NCBI GenBank assembly: GCA_021298315.1
Contig: JAJTFC010000009.1
Span: forward strand, 1-64,000
Source of the DNA: Planctomycetaceae bacterium
Lineage (GTDB): Bacteria > Planctomycetota > Planctomycetia > Pirellulales > Pirellulaceae
Direction: 5' to 3'
DNA: 64,000 nucleotides
The notes below the pieces were generated by a model that worked only from the letters and a program-made list of their open reading frames with translations, was not told the DNA's origin and searched no databases. This document shows, in pieces, positions 22,204-32,996 of the stretch; the first letter of the stretch is position 1; the number at the start of each line of letters is the position of its first letter. A program made the position numbers and the translations under genes.

Positions 22204-23751
22204 CTAAGAATTGCGATAGGAAAAAAGGTTTCGTACTTTGAAGATCAAACTCGTGAGGATCAAGCACTCTACGAGCAAAAGGCTGACGAAGATGAAACGA
22301 AAATCGGTTCTCTCCATCGAAGGGTCATTTAGGGTTTCGGTCAATATCACGAATGCGCCGATGCATGCGATGGTCATCAGCAGAACAAATCGGGTTCTGT
22401 AGAACAAAGCACTCACGGTGATCATCACGGGATAGGCTATGAGCAAGAGACTTCTTGGAGCTTGAGCATTTGCGATCAGCACGCTCACGAAGGACACATC
22501 GACAAGCCCCCAAAGAACAGCCGGAGTCGATGGTCTCTTGACCCGAAAAACGGCTTGCTGCAAGGGTACGCATAGTATCAGCCAAGTCATCAAAAGAGAT
22601 ATTTGCTGAATGAGGTTTGAGTGCGAATAGCCCAGGAGATGCGATAGAATCACGATGAGAGTGACCGTCAAAATCGCCGTCACATGCGAGAACAATCCCG
22701 GCTCTTCTCGCCACCAACGAATCGTCTTATCCCAGAGCGATGTCGTCGGGGTCGTGATTGCACTTCCCTCCATCCAGCGATTAAGGTCTTCGGCAAATTC
22801 CGAAGCGCTCGAGTACCTTTGCTCGGGTTTTTTTGCCAAAGCTCTCATGCAGATCGCATCGAGTTCGCGATCGATGTGCTTGTTGATTCGCGAAGGACGA
22901 ACTGGCTCACGATCCTTGAGTTGAATCATGATGTCAAAGCTGTTTTCCCCGATAAAGGGAGATCTACCTGTGAGCAAGAAATACAATACAGCTCCTAACG
23001 AGTAGATGTCCGAAAGTCGAAAGTCAACGGATCGGTGGGTATGCAATTGTTCGGGAGCCATATAGGCCGGTGTGCCGATGACCATTCCACTGACCGTCAA
23101 ATCCGATGGAGCATGGGTCGATTTGGCAAGTCCAAAGTCGATCAGTACAGGTTTCCCGTGGACATCGATCAGAATGTTGCTGGGCTTGATGTCCCTATGC
23201 GAGACACCTCGTTCATGCGCGTACTGCAAGGCCTGAGCCAATTCGTAAACCAGCTTGACCTTCGCAGTACTGGATAGATTACTGCTTCCGATGCGGGATA
23301 ATGGTATTCCATCGACAAAGGCCATCGTGAAATACACAAGCTGTTTCTCTTGTCCTACTTCATAGATCGGAATGATGTTGGGATGGAGTAGATTGGCCGC
23401 GACCTGAGCTTCTCTGCGAAATCGTGCAACCTCGATTTCATCGGCCAATTCGCCGGAACGAATGATTTTCAACGCGACGATGCGATCGAGCTGCCTGTCA
23501 CGAGCTCGATAGACGACTCCCATCCCGCCGCGATCGATCTGATCGATGATTTCATAATGTCCCCAGTTGGCTGGTAGCTCGGACTTGATCGTTTCTCGAG
23601 AGATCGTTAGCTCTTGATGTATCTCCCAGCATTCGGTGATCTGATCCTTCCATTGCGGATACTCCAATGCCAGAGCCTGTAGCTTTTCGACCGCCTTTGG
23701 ATCGCTATCAAGACGAAGTACTTCTGTCAGGACTTGATCGAGTTCCATCAT
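22204..23751 (-). CDS. Serine/threonine protein kinase with C-terminal polytopic membrane domain
   Basis: IDRGGMGVVYRARD; HRDIKPSNILID; IDFGLAK; GTPAYMAPEQ; about six hydrophobic segments at C-terminus. Confidence 0.93.
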   Translation of the reverse strand: MMELDQVLTEVLRLDSDPKAVEKLQALALEYPQWKDQITECWEIHQELTISRETIKSELPANWGHYEIIDQIDRGGMGVVYRARDRQLDRIVALKIIRSGELADEIEVARFRREAQVAANLLHPNIIPIYEVGQEKQLVYFTMAFVDGIPLSRIGSSNLSSTAKVKLVYELAQALQYAHERGVSHRDIKPSNILIDVHGKPVLIDFGLAKSTHAPSDLTVSGMVIGTPAYMAPEQLHTHRSVDFRLSDIYSLGAVLYFLLTGRSPFIGENSFDIMIQLKDREPVRPSRINKHIDRELDAICMRALAKKPEQRYSSASEFAEDLNRWMEGSAITTPTTSLWDKTIRWWREEPGLFSHVTAILTVTLIVILSHLLGYSHSNLIQQISLLMTWLILCVPLQQAVFRVKRPSTPAVLWGLVDVSFVSVLIANAQAPRSLLLIAYPVMITVSALFYRTRFVLLMTIACIGAFVILTETLNDPSMERTDFRFIFVSLLLVECLILTSLIFKVRNLFSYRNS

Positions 23752-23776
23752 TTAACCCACAAATGAGTTACAGGTT

Positions 23777-24319
23777 TCATCGTTCGATCTCAGTGCGCAG
23801 AACCTTCATGCCTCGGTAAATCAAGCCCGCGATGGCTTCGGGCTTCTTGTCCATCACGGCACCGATTTCTTCCAAGCTTTTGTCTTCCCAGTATCGCAAC
23901 AGGATTGCACGCCGCTGATCGAGGGTGAGCGATTCCAAAACTTTCAGCATACGCTCCTTCTCTTCATCCATTTGTGCATTGTAGGATGGACTTGGGAGGT
24001 TCTCAGGGATGTTCATCGCTGCATGGGATAGACGGAAGGAAGCGAGTTCTTTTTCCCGGGCAATTTCCCGACGACCACTATGGTATCTGCGTAATAGTCC
24101 CCTGGCCAAATTCCAAAGAATCGCCTTAAGCCATCCTGCTTTTTCTGCATCCGATTCGCCACGGTACTGAGATTGCGCTTCGATAGCCTTGAGCATCGTC
24201 TGCTGAACCAAATCCGAAGCGTCCAGCTTTTGTCTCAAGTCCGCGTAAAGCATCTGATTGGCTAATGCTTTAAGGAAGGGTCGAAATCGTTGAAGATCTT
24301 CTTGGGGTTCCATGGACAA
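23777..24319 (-). CDS. ECF-type RNA polymerase sigma factor
   Basis: DLRQKLDASDLVQQTMLKAIEAQSQYRG... WLKAILWNLARGLLRRYHS...; immediately upstream of kinase. Confidence 0.9.
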   Translation of the reverse strand: MSMEPQEDLQRFRPFLKALANQMLYADLRQKLDASDLVQQTMLKAIEAQSQYRGESDAEKAGWLKAILWNLARGLLRRYHSGRREIAREKELASFRLSHAAMNIPENLPSPSYNAQMDEEKERMLKVLESLTLDQRRAILLRYWEDKSLEEIGAVMDKKPEAIAGLIYRGMKVLRTEIER

Positions 24320-24671
24320 AAACTAGGGAGCCTGCGTTCTCTCGTTGTCAAATGCTTTCATCAATCCTGCGACCGGCCAATCGTTTACAGATCGTTTTGA
24401 CAGGTCGCTGGGATAAAAGTTTAGCGGTTTTAGAATGATTGATGCACCGCCTACCCTCCCAATGCAATCAACGTTTTATGAATCCTGGTGGAAACCACTA
24501 CAAAATCAACGGCTACGGGCCCGATTCCCAGATTTCCGGTTCGTTCTTAGAAAATAGATCCATTTAAATCTTCACTTTTTGAGTTTTCTCGCGTCATGCT
24601 AAATCAAAATTAGCATCCATGTTCTTAGGGGACTTTCCCTTCATTTACTGCATATTCGTGAATGCGAGAGC

Positions 24672-27600
24672 GTGCTCATGGATTGGATCATCCTAACTGT
24701 CATCAGTTTTATCCTTTGGGCCGCCGTAGGTCATGTGTTCTGGCTGGCTCTGAGCTGGCCATTTAGCCAGATGTCATCGAGGCGTTGCTCGGAATGTGGA
24801 GGCCCTCTTGGTCTTAACGATAAGGCTTGCCGTTCCTGCGGTTGGACTTCGGTACCCATCGATGTCAAAAGGAGTCTTCGCAACGCTCGCCAGACGCTTG
24901 ATGCGGCTTTGAAAAGGCAGTTAATCGATCAAGAAACCTTTGATCGAGGGCTCCAAGTTCTCGCAAATCTGGAAAAACGACTGGATTCAGAGAGACTCCA
25001 AGGGGTCGGTTTTTCGCATCAGGCACCGTCAACGAAGCTTGAGAATCGACCCTCCAGCCCATCGACGAATGTTCCTCAGGAGACGATTTCCCCTAAGGTG
25101 ATTCTGCGGCCAAAACCGCCGGTCGTCGATTCTCCACAAGTACCCTTACCCCAAGCGACAACCGCAGTGCCCGCCGAGGTTCATGCCTTGGATCGGGAAT
25201 ACAAAGAAGAGAAACCAAAAGAAAAACTTGTACCGAGTAAACCCACTCGAACCTGGACTCAAGTGCTCGGTGCTTTCATGGAGGAAAGCAACATCCGGTG
25301 GGGCGAGATCATCGGTGGTCTGTTAATCGTCTGCTGCTCGACGGCTTTGGTCATCAGTTTTTGGGAGCACATTGCAACCCGTCCATGGCTTAAGTTTTCA
25401 ATCTTCACGGGAATCAACGTGTCGACCTTGGGATTGGGGTTGTATGCTTGGCATCGCTGGAAGCTGCCGACGACGAGCAAAGGGATTCTGTTGATCGGCA
25501 TGATGCAATTGCCACTTAACTTCTTAGCCTTTGCACTATTTACGAAGGGTTTGCCTTGGGATTGGCCAACCGTTGCCGGAGAGATGCTGTCGATGGCAAT
25601 TCTCGGTGGTTTGGCTTACATGGCCGCTAAGATCCTCACGCCAGGGGCCGTCGGTATCGCTACATGCACACCTGTGATCTTCGGTCTTGCAAACCTTTTG
25701 ATTAGGCGTACTGTCGGGGAGTCCGAGGGTTTTCCGGTTCTTTATGCATGGGCATTAGGATTGACGGGGCTTTATGCCATCGGTGTGTTATGGATCAGAA
25801 GACCACTGATTCGAGATGCCCAAGGGTCTTTCGCACCTGCTTTGGAGTTTCTCGCACTGAGCACTTTCGGCTTGATTCTATCGGTTGGACTTTTGTTGCG
25901 TTGTACTGGCCATCCGATGGAAGCCTTTCGGATGCTCAGTCCTCTATGGACACTGATGGCAATTCCATCGCTTTTGATCGCTTTGGATATCGGACAGCGA
26001 ATCAAAAAGGAGTCGAGTCTTCAAGTTCCGATACTATTGCTGGGAGTTGCTTCGATCGCACTTGGGGGGATTGCAGTCATGTTCTCATGGCCTGCACCCT
26101 TGTTGATGATCGCAACGGGCATTGGGTTGCTCGTCATGATTGCGATCGGAGGCGTCTTGATGCGTCATGCGGGTTTGGTTTACCCAGCCAGTATCACGCT
26201 GAGTTTTTTGGTCGTACTGGCTTGGTATGGTCTGAATCATCAAATCCCATGGATGAACCAATCGACCCAGTCGCTAATCGACACTTTGGCTACTCCGACA
26301 AGCGGTTTTGTTTGGGTCGGATACAGCCTTGTTTGTGCAGTGGTTTCGATGCTCTTTACGGCTCTGCGGAAGCCTACGGTTGCGACAGGGGTGCTCAGGT
26401 CTGCGTTCATCAGCGGTGCACTGGGCACGATAGTTCTAACTGCATTTGGATTTGGCCGCGAAGCTTATTCGACCAGTCTTGGAACCATCTATGGACTCTA
26501 TGCCGTTGCTGCATTTGCTCTGGCAACACTTCGACGTAAACCTTCTCTAGAGATAGTAGCGATCGTCTTCCTCGTCGCGGCAAGCTTCCAATGGTTCATC
26601 GTCGGTTGGGCTGGATTTGATTTTGCGGTGCCAATTTACCAATGTTTGCTTGCGATTGCAGTGAGCCTCATCGTTGGGATGCTTGCTCAACATGCACTAG
26701 GTTTTCCCCAAAGTCCAGAAAGACCAGTTGTTATTGCCGGATTGATCTCTTTGATCGTCTTTACTACAGATACTCTTACATGGACAAACAGTTTCAATCC
26801 ATTGCTCACAGCGAGTCTTCTTTGGTTCCTATATGCTTGGATGGGATCCGATAAAAACTACTGGCGGATTTCCCAACTGGTAGCGATTGCAAGTTCGACC
26901 GTCGGTTTAGTGACGGTATGCAAGTCCGCAAATTGGTGGGCAACTTCATCTGCTGAAAGTTGGCTGTGCTTTGTTCATCCGATGTTCTTGCAGTACTTGG
27001 CTTTAAGTTTCTTTCTCGTAGGACTCGCCCTGGTCGCGTTATCAGAAGTCTTGCGTCATTCGACAAAGCTCGCATTGGCTAATATCGTTGGCCCTCTAGT
27101 GCAAATGCATGATCTGAGCATTGCGAAACTGCTTGTCGGTAGCGGAGCGGTGCTGGCACTGGGGGTCATGGTCTATGGTGCGATCCCTGGTGTGAGTCAA
27201 GAAATCATACCTCGCGATGCCTTAGCCCGAACCCAATTGATTACGTACACCCAAGCGGGCTTGCAGGTCGAACGCATGGTTCCTGATTTGGGCTCTCTTG
27301 AATTGTCCGGGATTCCCCATGCAGCGGCCTCTTGGGGGATTGGAAGCGACAAGTATCGCGTTTGGGGGCTTCCCCCAATCCTTGCCGTTTGGACTCTAGG
27401 GATCGTCGCCTGCTTGAGCCTCTGTCGGTCTATTCGGAATCAAAGCGATGAGAGTTGGCGAGACTGGATCGGTATCAGCGCAACGATCCTGCTGGCGATT
27501 TGGTACCCCTTATCCACCTTGGCTGAGCCAAGCATATCGGTTGCATCTTCATTGCGTTGGCTGACGGCGGCTGTTTTCTTCCTGGCTTGCTTGATCCTAT

Positions 27601-30600
27601 CGAGACGGATTCAACGGGTGGATCGCGCATCAGAGCCAACGGCATCGGCAAGCTTTGCCGTTTTCGATCAAATCTTTTCTGCACTGTCACTCCATACCAT
27701 GTTGCCTTGGTTGGGTATGGGAGCCATCGTAGGTGTTTCGGTCATGACCCAATCGACGGGTGTTCCAGGACTTGGGGGTTCGATCTCCTGGGCTGTTTGG
27801 TTGGTGGCTGGTCTGATGGCGTTGGCCGCGATGTTTCTGATCATCGCACGAAGATTTTTTGAGTCTGAGGATCGGAGCCAAATAGGCACGGCTTGGACGA
27901 TCGCCGCTTCAGTCCTGTTGCTTTCGCCAATCCTTGCGTGGGTTCTCTTGCAGATCGTCGTAACCTTAATCGCCCATCCATTGACGGGTCCCAACCCGGA
28001 CGCATTTTTCTCGCGCATAGGGTTGGCAGGTTCCTACGCTGTGCCGATTTTGATGGTTGCCATCGGTTTGATTTCCGTCGCGGTGACCAGACCCAATCCA
28101 CGATTGGCTTTCACGGCTGCAATATTCTTGATGGTTAGTATCGCCGCTGGTTATCTCCTCGTTCTCAAATCCAAAGGTGTTTATATCGAGTCGTGGATTG
28201 GACTTTGTGCGATTCTCTCGGCGACAGCTTCGATCTACGGCATCGTATGGAATCGCATGGTTGCCGATGATCATCGGCCAGAGAGTATTTTGCACTGGAA
28301 TCAAGGCTCGATTCAAAAAGTAAGGGGAGATCTGCAAGGTGCTCTTCATAAAATAAGCATCGGGTTTGCAGTGACTGGAATCGTTGCGATTACCCTGAAT
28401 GTATTGCTGTTACAAACCCCTTCGCCGGGGCTCGCTTGGGGATCGGCAGCTATCCTCGCGACGATCATCTTGCATTTCGTACAAGCACCCAAGGCGAACC
28501 TCAACCTCGACCTGAGTCGGTGGCTCTTGGCGATTGGAATACCCCTTATGGGTATTGCGGTTCCCTGTTTTAGCACCCTCGTTGAAAGTCTTTGGGCTGG
28601 CAGCATCGTGATTTTTCTCACGGGAACGGCCATCGTACTGCAATCGATCAGAACCGACGCTCAAGGTAAACGACTCAGCAGTCCACGTTTCGCTCTGTGG
28701 TGGGTGCTAGCCATTGCAGTGTGCATGAGTATCAAAGCATTTGTCGAGTACTATATTTTCCCCACACCAGTTTTATCCGAGCGATTGCTACCCGTGGCAA
28801 TTTTGATGGGATCATGGGCTCTGGCTGCCGCGACCGTTTGGCTCCACTCGGATCGCTGGACTTGGACGTGGAGTTTACTGTTGGCGCATCTTGCCGGACT
28901 CTTCTATCTAGTCGGATTCACGGATACAAATTTGATCGGGCAAGTTCCACTTTATGGTGGGCTGATGCTACATATCGCGATTGCGGCTGGATCTTCGACC
29001 TTGGCAACCTTGAGCGGATTTGGATCAAGATCTCGGGTGCCTTTGGTTTTAGCGACGGTGATTCTCTTTGCCTTCAGTGCTACTTGGTTACTCGGAGCGC
29101 TGGGTCATATGATGGATAAGGGGATCGTTTTTGACCGCAGATGGTTTGCTATAGCCATTGCAGCTTGTGCCTTGGGTGGGATTACAGGGTTTTGGAATAA
29201 AAAGTCCAAAGACGAGCATGCAGTGATTTATCTTGTTGGTTTATCCAGTTGCGTATGGCTCATCCAGCTTGTCGGTGCGGCAAGTGAGCACTTGTTCTGG
29301 TTTGTGACGATTGTCTTGTCTGCCTATTGTTTGGCATCAAGCTTTCTATGGAGTTCCGGCGAGCGGATCCAGCAAGAGCTCACAAAAATGCTAAAGATAC
29401 CAGCCGCAGTCGATAAACCCCGCTGGATGCTCGTTGTCCCTTTCAATACGTTCCTGGCGCTTGGTGTTACCGCCTTGGGAGTTTGCTCGCAGTATCTACA
29501 GAGTGCACAGAACCTGCGATTCATTTCCGCAAACGGTATTATGGCAGCAGCTTTTGCAATCGGTTTTATGGCCCGTTATGCGAGCTTTCGAGGTTCGAAT
29601 ACACCGATGCGAGTCTTGGCGTTGATCGTAGGCGCGTTTTACGCGATCTGCTTGTTCTGGCACGTTCAGGACATCCATACGCCGATCCTCTGGCGTCTTG
29701 CGGTTGCCCCACTCCCATTGATGCTGACGGCTGCAATCTATGGATTTGGGTTGATCAAGTGGTTGAACGGCAAAGAGGATTGGACACAAGCGAGCATGTT
29801 CCTAGTCCCGTGGATCGTTGCGATGGCGATCGTGACATGTTTTGTTTCCGTGCTTGGGGAAGCTCAGTTCATAGGCTTTGCAAGTCAACAGATTTCGAAT
29901 GTGTATCCCAAGGTTTGTATGGTTCTGGCACTTGCGATCTCGGTGGTCCTATGCCTTGCTGCTGCGTTGTTGCCAGGAAAAGATCCACTCGGTTTGTCTG
30001 ATCGAGGCCGAGAGCTTTACGTTTATGGCGTGCAAGCGATTTTGGTTTTGCTGATCATCCACTTACGCGTTACACTCCCCTTCCTCTTTGGAGGATGGAT
30101 GCAAAGCATATGGCCGCTGCTCGTTGTAGCGATCGGGTTTGCCGGAGTCGGTATTTCCGAATGGTCCGCGCGACGTGGCTGGAAGGTGCTGGCAAACCCA
30201 CTTCGAAACAGCGGTAGCCTTTTGCCCTTGCTGCCGATCCTTGCACCATGGATTTCTCCATCGCAGGTCGACCAAGGAGCTACGATGCTCGTAGCTGCGG
30301 TTGGTTACGGCATGTTTGGATTCTTCCGAGCAAGTCCCATCTACATCACCGCGAGCATACTTTGTGCGAACATCGCCTTTTGGCAACTGCTGCACAAGAA
30401 TGATTTTTCCTTTGTGCGTCATCCTCAGTTGTGGGTCATCCCCCCCGCTTTGTGCGTATTTGCAGCAGGGCAATTCTTCAAAAATCGTCTGGCACCCCAA
30501 CAGCTCGCTTCGATTCGCTACGCGTCGATCGGTTCGATCTACGTGGCATCGACCAGTGAGATTTATCTCCAAGGGATATCGCGTGCACCCTGGCTACCGA

Positions 30601-30866
30601 TCGTTCTGGCAGTGCTGTCGGTTTTAGGGATTCTCTTTGGGATCGCAGCTAGGATCCGATCGATGCTGTGGCTCGGAGCGATGTTCCTCGCTGTGGCGAT
30701 GTTCAGTATCCTGTGGTACGCCGCAGTCGACATGAATCAAACTTGGATATGGTACGTTTGTGGTATCGTGCTCGGTGCGATCATGCTCTTTATGTTTGCG
30801 ATGTTTGAGAAACGACGCGAGGATCTCAAACGCCTCATCAGCAATGTCCAAGCCTGGGAAGAGTGA
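24672..30866 (+). CDS. Giant polytopic membrane protein (2064 aa) with N-terminal zinc-ribbon-like motif
   Basis: RRCSECGGPLGLNDKACRSCGW near N-terminus; dozens of hydrophobic TM-like segments; no interruption; GTG 24672 or ATG 24678 start. Confidence 0.8.
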   Translation: MLMDWIILTVISFILWAAVGHVFWLALSWPFSQMSSRRCSECGGPLGLNDKACRSCGWTSVPIDVKRSLRNARQTLDAALKRQLIDQETFDRGLQVLANLEKRLDSERLQGVGFSHQAPSTKLENRPSSPSTNVPQETISPKVILRPKPPVVDSPQVPLPQATTAVPAEVHALDREYKEEKPKEKLVPSKPTRTWTQVLGAFMEESNIRWGEIIGGLLIVCCSTALVISFWEHIATRPWLKFSIFTGINVSTLGLGLYAWHRWKLPTTSKGILLIGMMQLPLNFLAFALFTKGLPWDWPTVAGEMLSMAILGGLAYMAAKILTPGAVGIATCTPVIFGLANLLIRRTVGESEGFPVLYAWALGLTGLYAIGVLWIRRPLIRDAQGSFAPALEFLALSTFGLILSVGLLLRCTGHPMEAFRMLSPLWTLMAIPSLLIALDIGQRIKKESSLQVPILLLGVASIALGGIAVMFSWPAPLLMIATGIGLLVMIAIGGVLMRHAGLVYPASITLSFLVVLAWYGLNHQIPWMNQSTQSLIDTLATPTSGFVWVGYSLVCAVVSMLFTALRKPTVATGVLRSAFISGALGTIVLTAFGFGREAYSTSLGTIYGLYAVAAFALATLRRKPSLEIVAIVFLVAASFQWFIVGWAGFDFAVPIYQCLLAIAVSLIVGMLAQHALGFPQSPERPVVIAGLISLIVFTTDTLTWTNSFNPLLTASLLWFLYAWMGSDKNYWRISQLVAIASSTVGLVTVCKSANWWATSSAESWLCFVHPMFLQYLALSFFLVGLALVALSEVLRHSTKLALANIVGPLVQMHDLSIAKLLVGSGAVLALGVMVYGAIPGVSQEIIPRDALARTQLITYTQAGLQVERMVPDLGSLELSGIPHAAASWGIGSDKYRVWGLPPILAVWTLGIVACLSLCRSIRNQSDESWRDWIGISATILLAIWYPLSTLAEPSISVASSLRWLTAAVFFLACLILSRRIQRVDRASEPTASASFAVFDQIFSALSLHTMLPWLGMGAIVGVSVMTQSTGVPGLGGSISWAVWLVAGLMALAAMFLIIARRFFESEDRSQIGTAWTIAASVLLLSPILAWVLLQIVVTLIAHPLTGPNPDAFFSRIGLAGSYAVPILMVAIGLISVAVTRPNPRLAFTAAIFLMVSIAAGYLLVLKSKGVYIESWIGLCAILSATASIYGIVWNRMVADDHRPESILHWNQGSIQKVRGDLQGALHKISIGFAVTGIVAITLNVLLLQTPSPGLAWGSAAILATIILHFVQAPKANLNLDLSRWLLAIGIPLMGIAVPCFSTLVESLWAGSIVIFLTGTAIVLQSIRTDAQGKRLSSPRFALWWVLAIAVCMSIKAFVEYYIFPTPVLSERLLPVAILMGSWALAAATVWLHSDRWTWTWSLLLAHLAGLFYLVGFTDTNLIGQVPLYGGLMLHIAIAAGSSTLATLSGFGSRSRVPLVLATVILFAFSATWLLGALGHMMDKGIVFDRRWFAIAIAACALGGITGFWNKKSKDEHAVIYLVGLSSCVWLIQLVGAASEHLFWFVTIVLSAYCLASSFLWSSGERIQQELTKMLKIPAAVDKPRWMLVVPFNTFLALGVTALGVCSQYLQSAQNLRFISANGIMAAAFAIGFMARYASFRGSNTPMRVLALIVGAFYAICLFWHVQDIHTPILWRLAVAPLPLMLTAAIYGFGLIKWLNGKEDWTQASMFLVPWIVAMAIVTCFVSVLGEAQFIGFASQQISNVYPKVCMVLALAISVVLCLAAALLPGKDPLGLSDRGRELYVYGVQAILVLLIIHLRVTLPFLFGGWMQSIWPLLVVAIGFAGVGISEWSARRGWKVLANPLRNSGSLLPLLPILAPWISPSQVDQGATMLVAAVGYGMFGFFRASPIYITASILCANIAFWQLLHKNDFSFVRHPQLWVIPPALCVFAAGQFFKNRLAPQQLASIRYASIGSIYVASTSEIYLQGISRAPWLPIVLAVLSVLGILFGIAARIRSMLWLGAMFLAVAMFSILWYAAVDMNQTWIWYVCGIVLGAIMLFMFAMFEKRREDLKRLISNVQAWEE

Positions 30867-30991
30867 TCGAAGCTGCAACTCGATGCACTTGAGCAATAGC
30901 CAAAGGATCCGATTACGATTACGATAAAAAGCTCTCGACTGAGCAAAGCTCACCCCAGTTGTTTTTTAAGACCCAAATGGAGATCGTAACC

Positions 30992-32302
30992 ATGAAATCG
31001 AATCCTTTTGCATCGCAAAACAGATATGCGATTGCACTCCTATGGAGCCTCTTGCCGTTCCCGTTGAGCTATGCCCAAGACTCCTGGAGTGGATTTCAAA
31101 ATGGCGGTCGATTGACGGTGTCGAATCTTCCTGATTCATGGGATGGGCAATCCAAAGACGTCGCTTGGAAGGTCGATATCCAAGGATATGGACAGTCAAC
31201 ACCGGTGGTCTTCGGCAACCAAGTATTCCTGACTTCTACCAGTGGAAAGAGCAAGGAAGGCTACCACCTAGCGGCTTATGCTTTGTCGGACGGATCAAAA
31301 CTTTGGCAGCAAGATTTTCAGAACCCGTCTCCAGAGGAGAATAACAATTACGTCAGCCGGGCCGCTCCGAGCCCTATCGTCGATGCCCAAGGGGTTGTCG
31401 TGAGCTTCGAAGGTGGTCTGGTCGCCTCATTTTCGCTCGACGGAAAACTTCGCTGGAAAAAGAATCTTGTTGAACTTTACGGGCCAATCAAAGCTCGACA
31501 TGGTTTAGCCGCTTCGCTCGAACAAGACAAAGACAATGTTTATGTTTGGGTAGAGCGGGAGCAGGATCCTTACCTTCTAGCTTTGAGCAAAACTTCAGGT
31601 GAGATGATTTGGAAATCGGCTGGTGTCGGTGCAACTAGTTGGAGCAGTCCCCGTCTAATTAGTGTCGCAGGCAAACCCCAACTCGTGTGTAGCTCGAGTG
31701 GAAAAATCGCAGGATACGATGTCCAGACAGGAAATAAACTCTGGGAGTTTAGCGACTTGGCAAACAATACAACCTGCACTCCTGTACCGGTATCCGATGG
31801 GAAATTTGTTGTTGGAGCCTCCGATGGTCGAGGGGAGCAATCGGGTGCTCAGGCCGCCGCTTCTAGTGGACTGATCGAAGTGAAAGCTTTAAGCGATGGA
31901 AAGTACTCGATTGATTATGTTTGGCGAGCCGAAAAGGCGACTTGTAGTTTCGGTAGCCCGATCGTAGCGGCCGACCGGGTCTGGATGGTGAATCGCTCGG
32001 GAGTGCTCTATCAACTCGAACTAGCAACAGGCAAGCAACTTTCGGCAGAGCGGGTTGGCTGCGGAAGCATCTGGGCAACTCCGCTAGCGACTTCCGAGAA
32101 ACTTTACCTCTTTGGGCAAAAGGGAACCACATCGATTGTCGATTTGGTAACAGCTAAAGAACTTGCCACATGCCCTAGCTGGGAGGAATCAGCAACAGCG
32201 CCACCGGCAGCCATGGGCGGTTCGGTGCTGTATGCTGCAGCCTGGGCAAGCAATACACTGCTTATTCGCCGAGGCGATGTTTTGTATGCGATTCGTAAGT
32301 AA
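30992..32302 (+). CDS. Exported PQQ-like beta-propeller (WD/PQQ repeat) protein
   Basis: Signal peptide then repeats such as 'VVFGNQVFLTSTSGKSKEGYHLAAYALSDGSKLWQQDF', 'KIAGYDVQTGNKLWEFSDL'. Confidence 0.85.
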   Translation: MKSNPFASQNRYAIALLWSLLPFPLSYAQDSWSGFQNGGRLTVSNLPDSWDGQSKDVAWKVDIQGYGQSTPVVFGNQVFLTSTSGKSKEGYHLAAYALSDGSKLWQQDFQNPSPEENNNYVSRAAPSPIVDAQGVVVSFEGGLVASFSLDGKLRWKKNLVELYGPIKARHGLAASLEQDKDNVYVWVEREQDPYLLALSKTSGEMIWKSAGVGATSWSSPRLISVAGKPQLVCSSSGKIAGYDVQTGNKLWEFSDLANNTTCTPVPVSDGKFVVGASDGRGEQSGAQAAASSGLIEVKALSDGKYSIDYVWRAEKATCSFGSPIVAADRVWMVNRSGVLYQLELATGKQLSAERVGCGSIWATPLATSEKLYLFGQKGTTSIVDLVTAKELATCPSWEESATAPPAAMGGSVLYAAAWASNTLLIRRGDVLYAIRK

Positions 32303-32319
32303 CCTCTTTTCATAAATAC

Positions 32320-32979
32320 TTGATCATGAACCAATACCCTTTCGATAACGATCCGAATCCAAGACGCTCTTTTTTTCGAACCTCTGCGGCATGGGCAGGT
32401 AGTCTTGCCGTCGGCACCGGAATGCTGCAACTCCATGGCCAACATGTCTTGGCTCAGGAGCCTGCTAGTCCAAGCGGCCCTACCGAGAGCCCTTTTGAGA
32501 GGGACTACGAAGCACCGGGTTTTAAGCCGTCGTGGAAGAAACCTCAGATCAATCGTCAGCTTGCTCAAGACTTCATCATTTATGCGCACTCGGATTTGGA
32601 GATGACCAAGAAGTTGCTCGAACGCGAGCCCGGTTTGATTAACGCATCGATCGATTGGGGGGCAGGTGATTGGGAGACGGCACTTGGGGGAGCATCCCAC
32701 ATGGGTCGGCATGAGATCGTGGAGTTTCTTTTGAGTCGTGGGGCGAGGATCGATTTGTTTTGCGCTGCGATGCAGGGACAGACCGATGCGGTACGTAGTT
32801 TCCTAACGCTGCAGCCATCGCTGATTGATGCCAAGGGCCCGCACGGATTTGGATTGCACTTCCATGCGCAGGTAGGCGGGGAAAAGTCCAAGGAGACGCT
32901 CGACTATTTGCAATCGGTCAAGGAGGTCGAACTCAAACCGATTCCGTTTTTGAAAAAACCAGCGGCTAGCGAAAAGTGA
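32320..32979 (+). CDS. Tat-exported ankyrin-repeat-like protein
   Basis: RRSFFRTSAAWAGSLAVG twin-arginine signal; 'INASIDWGAGDWETALGGASHMGRHEIVEFLLSRGARIDLF'. Confidence 0.75.
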   Translation: MIMNQYPFDNDPNPRRSFFRTSAAWAGSLAVGTGMLQLHGQHVLAQEPASPSGPTESPFERDYEAPGFKPSWKKPQINRQLAQDFIIYAHSDLEMTKKLLEREPGLINASIDWGAGDWETALGGASHMGRHEIVEFLLSRGARIDLFCAAMQGQTDAVRSFLTLQPSLIDAKGPHGFGLHFHAQVGGEKSKETLDYLQSVKEVELKPIPFLKKPAASEK

Positions 32980-32996
32980 TCAATAGACTCATCAAG

